A stretch of 64,000 nucleotides of DNA, from positions 25,768,283 to 25,832,282 of the forward strand of contig OU612066.1 in NCBI GenBank assembly GCA_914767715.1, given 5' to 3'. This document shows, piece by piece, positions 11,498 through 21,400 of this stretch. How positions within the stretch are numbered: position 1 is the stretch's first letter; every line of letters begins with the position of its first letter. Made by a program: the position numbers and the translations under genes. The notes beneath the pieces were generated by a model. The model had not been told where the DNA came from. It saw nothing but the letters and a program-made list of their open reading frames with translations, and made no database searches. The stretch comes from Membranipora membranacea (Eukaryota; Bryozoa; Gymnolaemata; Cheilostomatida; Membraniporidae).

Positions 11498-12786
11498 CGA
11501 TTTTTAAACAAATGTACAAATTCAACTGTAACATGAATGCTGTCAATGGTTATTTCAGGACTGCAATTCCTTAATGGTGATAGATACACCAAGGTCGAAC
11601 ATGCAGAAACCAGCTCACTGAAAATGCAGCAGAATATTTCACATAGAATATCATGTGTGTTATTAAGGGTGAGCCCTCCAGACACACAGTTATCATAATC
11701 CTATACGCATCCAGCATAGTTACATTAGTGTTTTTCAATAATAAAAATATTGGGATGACATTCGAGTAAAATTTAAGCTCAAACATTTGGGTGTAGTTTG
11801 AAAATGCTATCATTGAACATTATCCACTGAAAAAGCCAAATCCAAACCATGTTTCGGAATATTAATAATATTAATTATTTTGAGGTCTATAGTCATCCTG
11901 ATAGAATTTGATGGGTGACTGATGGGTCACCACATCTATACTGAAAACTTATATCAACCAACAGAAATATTCTTTTGTTTAAGTTCAGTATAGCATCTCC
12001 ATTGTCATTTGTAAATTGCTCCACTCCTTTGATAAAAGGCAATTAGAATTTGTTTGAAACTATACACAATGGCATAGAAACTACAAATACATAGGCTCTT
12101 TGCACTGCCTTGCGCACCATTGCCACTGCACTGATGGATGAAATAAACACCGTAATGAAAAAGTAAATCGCAATTTTAAATATGTTAAAAAAATATTTCA
12201 AACATGCCCTCAAAAGCTCATTTAGATAATGTGATGAACTGATGCTCCAAAAAAAACCAGATCTCTGAGAGTTACCATGTCGAAGTGTAGTTCTGCCCAA
12301 ACAGAAAAACACGAACTTGGAGATTTTTTGTCAGATTTGGAGTTTTTTGCAGAAAAAGATAAATGAATAGTTAGCTGATTGACTAACGATCCAGGTGACC
12401 AAATGTGGTTATTCTGAATTAAAAACTGTAGGAAGGAGATAGCTTTTGGAAAAGTAAGGAGGAGATAACTACAACTGAGCATTTTTGACTTTAAATAACT
12501 GAGCAGGTACCACTGAACCCAAAGGATCAGTTCGCGCTGAGCTATGCTATAGGTATTCAGTTGTGGTTTTCTTCCGTTAAATACACAACGTAAACAGAAT
12601 ATTAAAGTTTGTAAGGATGTGGAGATAAATCATTAAAATTCTGCAAATATGTTCAAATGACCCACTAGATAAACATGAGCGGAAAAAAAACACAAAGCTA
12701 TACAAACTGCTACATCGGCGCCTCAAACTATTCAAAGGTGTCAGTGATTGCTGCCGCATCCTTATCTTATATACTGAATTACCCAC

Positions 12787-12965
12787 CATGCATCGCTTTT
12801 ACGTGTATGATCTCTCCTTATACAAATTTCCTGTATGCGTCCTAACTCAGGGAACTCTACATGGAACACATCAACATTACCCCTCTCAAAGTCATCCTTC
12901 CATTTGGTGTCGATCAGCCTCTCCTCACACCACTTACCGCTGCAGTCAGCCATGCTGACAAATAT
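12787..12965 (-). CDS. LOX-A exon 2 (PLAT domain)
   Basis: 179 nt with acceptor GATGTAG and donor TG|GTGGGT. It reads IFVSMADCSGKWCEERLI and then a WKDDFERGNVDVFHVEFPELG segment, which is the middle of a PLAT/LH2 beta-sandwich. The internal ATG is not the start, since the strand begins before it. Spliced to exon 3 it gives the expected DAWFLETV. Confidence 0.88.
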
Positions 12966-13279
12966 CTACATCAGGATTAAAGATTAATATGATTAGACGC
13001 AATAAGATCGGAGATTTAATTTAATCTGTCTTTTTTATCACAGTATCAACCAGAATTGGAATGCAATGGTAGTAATCAATTAGGTGTTCTGTCACTGAAT
13101 GTGGGTACCAATTTGTGAGTTTTTTAAAGATGTTATTCCAGCGTTGATCGATTACCTTGCAAATGTTACCATTCTATTCCTATTGTAGTAACTAAGAAAA
13201 TTTAGCTTTCGCCCTAATATCTTTTGAAGAGGAGTTTGAGGGTTGACTATGTCGACCGCCTGATCCAATGTGAATGATA

Positions 13280-13745
13280 CCTCAGGGAGAAAACAGGCAA
13301 AATATTGCACTAGTTGAAAAATATCAAATAGAATTCAAAAAAGCTGTTCTGCCGTTTTACAGTGCGGCATTTGCTGGGTCGGTATTTGTCGATTACTGCT
13401 TTACGGGCGGATTTTCTTTGTGTGTTAGGTCTGATTCTATTGTTCAGCGGATGGGTATTATCGGTTGTAATTTTTAAAAAGTGTTCGCTGCATAGGGACA
13501 TTAAGAAGTCGGATATATAGGGTAAGGCTAGCTTGGTCAGTCTATCGTCATAGTGCTCTATGTGTGGCATCATCATTTGTGTAGCGTATCTCTGCACTTT
13601 CTCTAGTTTCTCTTTATCGGCTTCGGAGACAAACTGAAACCATACTGGGCAGGCGTAGGAAAGAACGGGTTTGACATTGGCAGCATAGAATGTTATCAGT
13701 CCTGCGGTGTCCTGCAGTGACCTTAATCGGCAATTATAAAGCTTC
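13280..13745 (-). pseudogene. Non-LTR retrotransposon (LINE) reverse transcriptase, C-terminal fragment
   Basis: The minus strand is open through a segment with FYAANVKPVLSYACPVWFQF, then KLEKVQRYATQMM and later PLNNRIRPNTQRKS, ending in FFEFYLIFFN and a stop. This matches the C-terminal region of CR1/Jockey-like LINE ORF2 proteins after the palm domain. It is 5'-truncated, as LINEs usually are, and lies at the edge of the duplicated block, in the first LOX-A intron. Confidence 0.75.
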
Positions 13746-14148
13746 TATGTGTTAAAATTAACAACAGGAAATTAAACTTCAGTGATTTTTTCATTCATAT
13801 TTTGATTAAAGATGGCTGAAATTAAACCTCCGATCTTATTGAGTCTAAAATGGTTAGGTTTAATCCATCCATTCAAACGAATGTCTATCAAAAATCGCTG
13901 ATACCAGAGTTGATGTGTTTGTTTGTAGGGAGTTTTTGAAGGCAGATATTGTATGGTCAACCAACTTTTGTTGAACATTTAAGTTTTCAGCAAATACCCT
14001 TTGTTTTCTCTTTAATTTTCTGAATGGTCTAATTTTCTGTGACTGTGATGTGATCATCGATTATAGATGTTTTGTAGCACCCCGAAAAAGATTAGCAATG
14101 TACAACAAAACTCAGTGTGTTAGAATTGATGATGGCAAAACAACTTAC

Positions 14149-14253
14149 ATTTCCATCAGTGCCTGCTCCTTTTTTATCGCCGGTCTTGACATGGATCGTG
14201 TGCGTCGTGTTTTCTGTAGGATTATCAGATCCTCTACATATTGTGTTACCCAT
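14149..14253 (-). CDS. LOX-A exon 1 (start codon and first PLAT strand)
   Basis: From the ATG at 14251-14253 the frame reads MGNTICRGSD and ends in VKTGDKKGAGTDGN before a GTAAGT donor. VxTGDKxGAGTDxN is the signature opening of PLAT/LH2 domains. The phase-0 donor joins to exon 2 at IFVS. MGxxxC at the very N-terminus is a possible N-myristoylation/palmitoylation signal. An acceptor-like TTGTAG lies near 14286, so a short upstream frame could extend the protein. With exons 1-6 LOX-A covers roughly the first third of a lipoxygenase. Confidence 0.8.
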
Positions 14254-14914
14254 GATGATTTCTGTTGCTGCTCTTGCGAAGTCTCCTACAACGAATGAAA
14301 TAAAACTTAGCCGTAACTGCCAGCTTGGGGTAGCTAATAAAATCATTTTTATTCTATCATGAAAAACCCATCGATAAATATTCCTCCAGTGAGCTGGTTT
14401 CTTAAACAAAACCACAATCAATTTCATCTCTTCACAGCTCCTGCTTGTTGTGGATTTGACCAGATGATAGCGTAGTCAAACTGTGATTTGAGGCACCCTT
14501 TGTCTAATCGAATTCATTGTTAATGAATTTATCTCTCTGTTGCTATGACTTGATTCCATTTTATTGTATGGCTAAGGCCCTAACTGAGTTCAGAAGATAA
14601 GTTCATTGTTCAGACGGTTATATAATATTTTACTGTATTGCACATTATTATCTCAGCATCAGGGCTGACTCAATTAAGAGAGTTGTACGCTGGTATTCAA
14701 CATGTAAAGATGTGTTTTTGGTACTGTGCTGGAGAGGCGAGAATTGTAATAAATATCTAAATCTGCAAAAATAGACACAATTTCAATATCAGCACCGCGT
14801 GGCGCAGCAGAGTATCAATATCATATCACTGCTGACAAACCCACAACAGCCACCTTGTCCTTATGGCGAATTGTACACCCCTGTGATTTATGACCTGACC
14901 AATCAGGTGAAAAC
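14254..14914. other. Region between LOX-A and the envelope relic
   Basis: It should contain the LOX-A promoter and 5' UTR, but no clear core element can be assigned. A short open stretch on the plus strand (about 14793-14908) ending in IYDLTNQVKT and a stop could be the C-terminal tail of a retroelement polyprotein upstream of the envelope relic. That is only a guess. Confidence 0.4.
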
Positions 14915-15223
14915 ATGAAAACCAGTCAACATGGTAATATTAGAGATCATAATCAATTTGGAGGACGCGCCCGTGGTAGAGGCAGAGGCAGAGGCAGAGG
15001 AGGTCGTGGTACACACACTATGGCCAATTCTCAGGTCTCTCAGGAGCCTCCAGATCCAGGTATTAATCAACCATCTGAAAATACAAATAATAGGCATTAT
15101 GACGAGTTTGACAATCGCGTATTTGACACATGTGCCATTGATGTGATTGATGACATTGACTATGACAATAGGAATGTGACCACTGGATTTTCAAATGACA
15201 CGCTACAGGATGTGTCAAAGTAA
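14915..15223 (+). CDS. Gly/Arg-rich small ORF upstream of the envelope relic
   Basis: A 102-codon frame whose N-terminal third has an (RG)n tract: GRARGRGRGRGRGGRG at about residues 18-33. An acidic Asp-rich half follows (residues 70-90). RG/RGG tracts bind RNA in many proteins. No family is recognised. It ends 3 bp before the envelope ATG, so it may be an accessory or gag-tail ORF of the same element. It may also be chance. Confidence 0.35.
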   Translation: MKTSQHGNIRDHNQFGGRARGRGRGRGRGGRGTHTMANSQVSQEPPDPGINQPSENTNNRHYDEFDNRVFDTCAIDVIDDIDYDNRNVTTGFSNDTLQDVSK

Positions 15224-15226
15224 ACA

Positions 15227-15560
15227 ATGACTGGGACAAAAATTTTTAAATATAGACAAACATCTGGACTTGGTCTTATCATCTTAGCTATTTGTATGAC
15301 CCTATTAGGTTTTGTCGGTAACGTGAATGCAACAACACCAATGATATGCAAAACTGATCATCCAGTTGCTAATTTCAGAATGCCAAAACTATCAGGTTGT
15401 GATCTCAAACGTGGCCACACGGACTTGCATGCATCAATAGACCAGAATGTGACTTTGTTCAAACCGAATCTGATTCAATATAAATCCAAGACACATCACT
15501 TTAATATAGTCAGAACTGACATCACAACACATGCAGGATTTTTTGGTGAGAATAGGAATA
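15227..15560 (+). pseudogene. Retroviral-type envelope glycoprotein relic, 5' part
   Basis: The ATG at 15227 opens a frame with a clear signal peptide: basic start, then the hydrophobic run LGLIILAICMTLLGFVG, then a likely cleavage before TTPMICK. The Cys-containing ectodomain continues until it is cut by the 1,975-bp foldback element starting at 15561. The layout fits an envelope of an endogenous retrovirus-like LTR element (Ty3 or BEL lineage). I cannot name the lineage. Confidence 0.6.
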
Positions 15561-17535
15561 TAGGCCAGAAGCAGCCTAGCTGTAACTGCTCTATAAAATA
15601 ATGGCACGGACAATTTTTGATGGCAGGAAACTGATCGCATATTATACTTCATTGATGTTTCTTCTGTAAAATTCACCGGTGTACCCAGTTGTAGTGGTCA
15701 TATTTTGAAATTAAAAGGTGTTGTGTTTTTGCATTATATGTGTGGGGACATAACTCCTATTCTGTCTAATCTTACTAATCTAATCTTCAGGGAATTCCAG
15801 GTTGAAACTGCATCGTGGGGATTTTGTTGACTTGCCAATTTATTTACCAAGTAAACTTGCAGAAGTCTGCTCGTGTTAGATCAGGACAAGTTTAAAATGT
15901 TCAATAAGTATAATGTCAGATCTTTATGAGGTTAGTATGATACTGTCTTGCGGCAGCATATCCGCAATATTTCTCAAAATTGCATATAACAAGTGAATTC
16001 AATAAAAGGTGTTTCTAGGGTGGAAAAACGTGCTGAATCCAAAATTAAGGGTGTACCCAGTCGTAGCGATCATGTCAGCAGCAGTGGGGCAGCATCCTCA
16101 TTTCTTCTAAAAATTGAGACTTTAAATAAAAGGTGTTTCAAGGGTATAACAACGTGCTGAATATAAAGAAACAAGTGTGTAACCTAGAACAAGTCTAGTC
16201 TAGTTTGATCCAATTGCCTGCATGCCTGTTGGTCCCGATCCACTGGTCACGCCGCGGCGTGACCAGTGGATCCGGAGCCACTCGGAATGCAGGCAAATTG
16301 ACCAAACTTGGTCTAGTGTGCCCAGTCGTAGCAATAATGTCAGCGGAAGATCGGCAGCGCGGCAGCATATCCCAATTCTTCTCAAAATCGCTAATATTAA
16401 GTGAAATGTTAATGTTTTAAACAAGGGTATATCTAGGGTAGAACAACATGCTGAATCCAAAACTGAGAGTGTACCCGGTTGTAGCAATCATGTCAGCGGC
16501 AGCGCGGCAGCATACCTGCAATTTTCTTCACAATTGGTTAGGTAAGTGAAATGTTAAGTGATTAATATGGTCAGCAGAAAACACGACTATATGTATGATT
16601 TTAACAAGATATTTTATCACATCATTTTAAAAGGTGGTCAGCGACAGCACTACATCTCAACGAGAACAAGACAAAAAGCAGCCTAGACGTAAGACTGCTC
16701 AAAACATGATAGCGTGAGACAAATTTGATGTAGGAAAATAGTGTGTACCCAGTTGAAGAGGTCAGCCGCAGCACTACTGCATATCCCAAATATTCACACT
16801 ATCAATATGTGATTAGTGGGAAGTCAAGAGTTTGATGCTGTTGGCACAAGTCAAGACTATAGTCCTGGGTTCTATAGATGTATACGTTTTATCATTGCAT
16901 GAGGTGGTTGGTGAGAGTCAGCGATACCGCATATCCCCATATCATGGCATTAGCATGTTAGGATAGTATGCGAAGCTGGCATATCTAAGTTTTTCAAACA
17001 CTGACAGTTGGTTTTCTTTCTGAAAAGTGAGGCACTCATTGAACTCTTTGCTCATGTGTTATGCAAAAGATATCCAGCCGAAAAATGACATAAGAGGCAA
17101 TTGAAACATCAAAAATGTTGTTTGCAATTGCCCCAAGACAGTGGTCTAAAGACCATACAATATCATACTAGTCCCATAAGAAGTTTGACATATTTCAATT
17201 GAAATTTTTCAATTTGTGCTGGTCTGATACGAGCATACTTCTCTAGAAGTTGACTTCGTGAATTAATTCCCATGTCAACAAAATCCAACAATGCAATTTC
17301 AACCTGGAATTCCCTGATGATTAGATTAGTTAGATTACACAGAATAGGAGTTATTTCCCCACACATATAATGCCAAAACAAAACACCTTATAATTTCTAA
17401 ATGTGACCACTACAACTGGGTACACCCGGTGAATTTCACAGAACACACACCAATGAAGTATAAAACGTGATCAGTATCCTGCCATCAAATATTGTCCGTG
17501 CCATAACAACTTATGCTATAGCTGCTTCTGGCCTA
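15561..17535. mobile_element. Foldback/MITE element inserted in the envelope relic
   Basis: It starts TAGGCCAGAAGC and ends GCTTCTGGCCTA (perfect 12-bp termini). The similarity of the arms extends for roughly 250 bp (15561-15850 against 17270-17535). ATA flanks both sides (15558-15560, 17536-17538), a plausible 3-bp target duplication. The interior is a degenerate tandem array with units starting GTGTACCCAGT(T/C)GTAG near 15677, 16048, 16316, 16468 and 16741. No transposase frame is seen. A related left end lies at 31889. Confidence 0.8.
16237..16272. repeat. Perfect 36-bp palindrome, core of a larger hairpin
   Basis: GATCCACTGGTCACGCCG is followed immediately by its exact reverse complement. 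Imperfect pairing continues outward (16192-16236 with 16273-16320, both holding the TTGCCTGCAT motif), so it looks like a small nested foldback element. One arm recurs at 32743-32812. Confidence 0.9.
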
Positions 17536-17538
17536 ATA

Positions 17539-18440
17539 GGACGACTACACACACAAATGAACTTGTGACAATGGAAACTTGCAAAAACATGGTACAATTT
17601 AAAAGGGCGCCTTTTGGTGACATGACTGAAATAGGTGGAATATACCAAACTCAAATTACAACTGATTTTGAGTATCACACAGGATTTAATTGCTGCACTG
17701 ATTATGACTTTTCATCAAAGAATGCTTTTCTCTATATGAATCTGTGGTATTTATCAGACATGGTAAAGATGAGGACATGCAGAGTCCTGTGGGTAATACG
17801 GCTCACTGTGACTACCATTCAGGTTTTTGTAATTTGTTTGATGAATCAGGACTGTTATGGACACAAAATGAAAAAGAAAAATGTCTCTATTTACCGCATA
17901 TATTCTATCAAGGAAAACTACAGGACAGGACTTGGCTATCAAATGACGGGGAATTGGCCTTGACTTTTGCAAACCAAAAGCGTATTCAGCAAAACGAGGA
18001 CTGTGGCGGGTGGTGACCTAACTAAGACAAGGGAGAAACGACAGATAGAGTGGACCGTTTTAGCGACTGAATTGAATTCTAGACTACAGGCAATTGAAAT
18101 ACATGTTTCACAGAATTTTAACCAGATGTTTCACACAACATTTAGGCTAACTTGTCAAAACATGATGAAGATGGCGGATATTTTACTTGTATCACTTGAT
18201 GAACATCCTATTCTGGCTGCGAGACACCTGTTGAATAATTCATACATTTATGCACAGAAACTACATGATTTCATAACCATCTATCTTTGTCAGCCAGTGG
18301 ACCACTATGAGATTATCTCTTCACCAGAACAATGCACGAAACGAATTCCAATGGCTGTTTCATTAGGTGTCACCAACAGGACTATGTGGTTAAACCCTAA
18401 TAACAACATTCTGCATGACACTCCAAGCAAGCCTCATTGA
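17539..18440 (+). pseudogene. Retroviral-type envelope glycoprotein relic, 3' part, frameshifted
   Basis: The envelope frame resumes after the foldback element. It shifts frame near 17745 and again near 17990-18010, so it cannot be read through. Segments include a Cys-rich block (CDYHSGFCNLFD) and, at about 18028-18045, R-E-K-R followed by Q, a furin-type cleavage motif as between SU and TM subunits. The part after it has a helical, heptad-like character. The frame stops at 18440 before any membrane anchor, so the 3' end is lost. Confidence 0.6.
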
Positions 18441-21400
18441 TTGCGCATTAAATCAAGAGATTCAAATGGTAATTGATGGAGAAAAGAGAAGGTAATTCCT
18501 TGTCAAGGTCAAAGGCAGGCCATCTCAAAATAGCTTGTGTTTTATCATCCAATAACTAAGTCAAGTGCTGAAGAATTACTGCAGAGTCCTTCTTCTTTTC
18601 AAAGTTAATGATAGAAATAAGCAAAAGATAATAAATATTTTCCATACACCTATGGAAATCAGGAGCGACATGCTAAATGCCAAATGCTAAAGGCACGAAA
18701 ATGCTAAATGCCAACTGCTAAATTGCGCAGAGGGGACACAAATCCCTTAATTCAGATGTTAGAAATGATTATCCTATGTTATCATGTTATCCTACAAAAA
18801 TGCAAGCACTCTATTTGTCAATTGTCATTCATCTATTCAATGCAGGCCACTATTATGGGTTGGTGGAACGATTTTACCCCATTGTGTCATACCCCTATCA
18901 TAGTCAAAGCTTTCTTATTTCTGACAAGCTGTTAATGCCACAACGGAACAGACTTTCACATGTAATATCTTGGTGACGTACAGCACAGTGTGCATTGTCC
19001 TCATACTCCTTTCAACCTTCATAATTCATACATTAATTAACTCGAACCAGTCAGGTACTCCTTGCTTCAACAACCTACAGAAGGCATCCTGAATAACCTT
19101 TTTACCCAGTTGATGTGGTTGTGGTAGAGTGTTGCCTGCTAGCACAATGCAGCACAGTCATATTTTTATCAGTGAAGCCTTACCATAAGTTATAGTCCTG
19201 TCTAGGGAGTATGATAAGTATATGTGTCTGTTATAAACTGAACAAATGCAATAAAACTCAAATCTTAGGTAGAGCTTGTTGTTGCCAGGCCCCCCTCCCC
19301 CGAGACTTTGCTAAATGCTATCAGACTGCTATTAACTCGAGGCTGATATGTGTCTATGTTGCCTTACTTCAAGTTTCAGACGAAGATGACCATATAGAAA
19401 TCAGACAAATACATATAATAAGGATTTGGGGTATGGGGTATCTGTGTAGTCACACTCATTATGCAGATTTTTACACCCCTCGTTAACTGCAAAAAGAGAA
19501 ACAAACACAACAACAACACAACACAACAACAACAATTTCAACTGCGCGGTTATTATATTCATATAATATGTACACCATATATGTGCAGCAATTCGAATAT
19601 GTATATCTTGCGTAGGACTGAGAGTAGGAGATGGCAGTGTGGGAGTAGTCTCCTCTCTGCTAACTGCTATAATAAGATACTGTAATGTGATATATACTTT
19701 GTATCTTTCCTTTCTGAAGTGGTATAGTGGCTCCTAACCTCTCCTAACCCGCTATTGTGTGATAAACAAGTATCATCTTCTACTGGGGTAGTATATAAAT
19801 ATTGGTGATCCTAATCTGCTATCTGCTATAACTTGATAACTGAGCATCATCCACTACTGAGATGGTATATAGATTGTTTGATGCTGATCAGCCGTCTGCT
19901 AATTCGCTATGTGAGATACCTTGGGACCTCCGCTTATAAGGGTTTGTTTACATCATCAAATGCAAATTAATAATCGTTTTGAGCCATAGTTTTGCGACGT
20001 ATACAATGAAAAATACCAGGGCCCTAGGCAACATAGCCACGATCATTATAAAACGACCACCTAAAACAGCAAGTCCTCTATGTCAGGTTTCCTGTCTAGT
20101 CTCCCACCAGTCAGGTTTCCTATCACTAAGCTTTCTTCCCAGTTGTCCGAGGGTTAAGAAGTGGGTCAGATCAGCCCAGGTCAGATCAGGTACAAAAATT
20201 AGGGGATAGGCAAACTAAGCCAGGTCAGTTCAGGTATGGTCAGATGTGAATAACTCAAAATACCCACATCATCGGCACATCCTAGCACCTTAATAGGATA
20301 TCAGAAACCACATCCTCTTCAGGGATCGGGCCATGACCGCCTGAAACTGACAGTGCAGTTTAAGCGTCAAATCATATTGTTGAACAGGCTGCCGGGTTTA
20401 GGGGTATTATAAAAAAAGGGAGCGCATTCTTATTACAGTTCATTTGAAATCAGGGTGTGAACTTTCATTCCTATCTCAAACTTTAACATTACAATGCATG
20501 TCAGCGGATATGTACAGCGGACGTTGATTAGTATATTCGTCCTGCCTGTTGGAGTACAACCATAGAACTAAGAGATGTAGCCTGTTTTGACAAGCTTTAT
20601 CAAGTCGATGTCGAGTATGATGTGAAAGGAAACAACTACTGGAAGGGGGGCTGTCATAAACTGAGTGCGTCAATATAGTAGGCCAGTAGCATATTAGGTA
20701 TCGTAATCGATCTAGGCATAGTACAAGCTAGCTTGTTTGTTTTTGGAGTCAGTCAGAACCTAGACTGGGAAGTACATAGGCTTACCTGTACCAATCCATC
20801 CATGGGCAACAACCATTTTTCAAACATGAGTCGTGGGACACAGAACTCTCACCCATTTGGGATGAGATCTTGCAACCGCTTCTTACTCGTTATAGTTCCA
20901 TGACTGCCATAAGAAAACTCTCTCACTATTATGGTCCTTCTATGATTCGGGTAGCCACCTAGTGTAAAGCTAGAAACTGCATTTGTGTGTTAAAATATGT
21001 AGGATTCGATTTGTTCTATATCACATAATTCATCTCATACCATGGATGTCATCGATTGCAGCTGTCAGTAATCTGGCTGTCATCGTTGATACCTGCGGAA
21101 AAATAAATTACGAAAACATGTGTTTCAGTGAAAGTGTCATGAATGATAATATATGCTGTCTTGAGTTTGGTATATGCCATGGTGTTCAATTTGCCATCCT
21201 GAGTTTTGTAGGCTATCTGTCATTAATAGTTAAGTCGCCATCCTGAGTTTAGAAAAGGCCTAAATAGTAATTATGAGTTTACCCACGATCATGATCTTCT
21301 TTCCTTCTCTTTATCACTTCAGAACTAACTGATTATTCCATCAAAAATTCATAGAGAGCACATACCTTAGAACAGTGAGTATATAAAAGATAGAGTTAGT

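Larger units (their letters stand above)
9244..12540. mobile_element. 3.3-kb insertion in the LOX-A intron, absent from LOX-B
   Basis: In LOX-B the sequence runs straight from the end of this exon region (about 63255) into the part matching 12545. In LOX-A the two parts are 3.3 kb apart. The 7-mer GCGCTGA occurs at both junctions (9237-9243 and 12534-12540), as a target-site duplication would. Inside is an imperfect direct duplication with a SINE tail. I recognise no transposase or terminal inverted repeat. Confidence 0.6.
5330..13275. repeat. Segmental duplication, left copy (LOX-A locus)
   Basis: Exons and introns from about 5330 to 9243 and from 12545 to 13275 match 58372-63980 in the same order and orientation. 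The match includes non-coding landmarks such as the tRNA-like SINE, the motif near 8700-8760 with the two near-identical halves around the sequence gatcatagtggatca, and the start of the LINE-flanking sequence. The 9244-12540 block is absent from the right copy. Confidence 0.9.
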
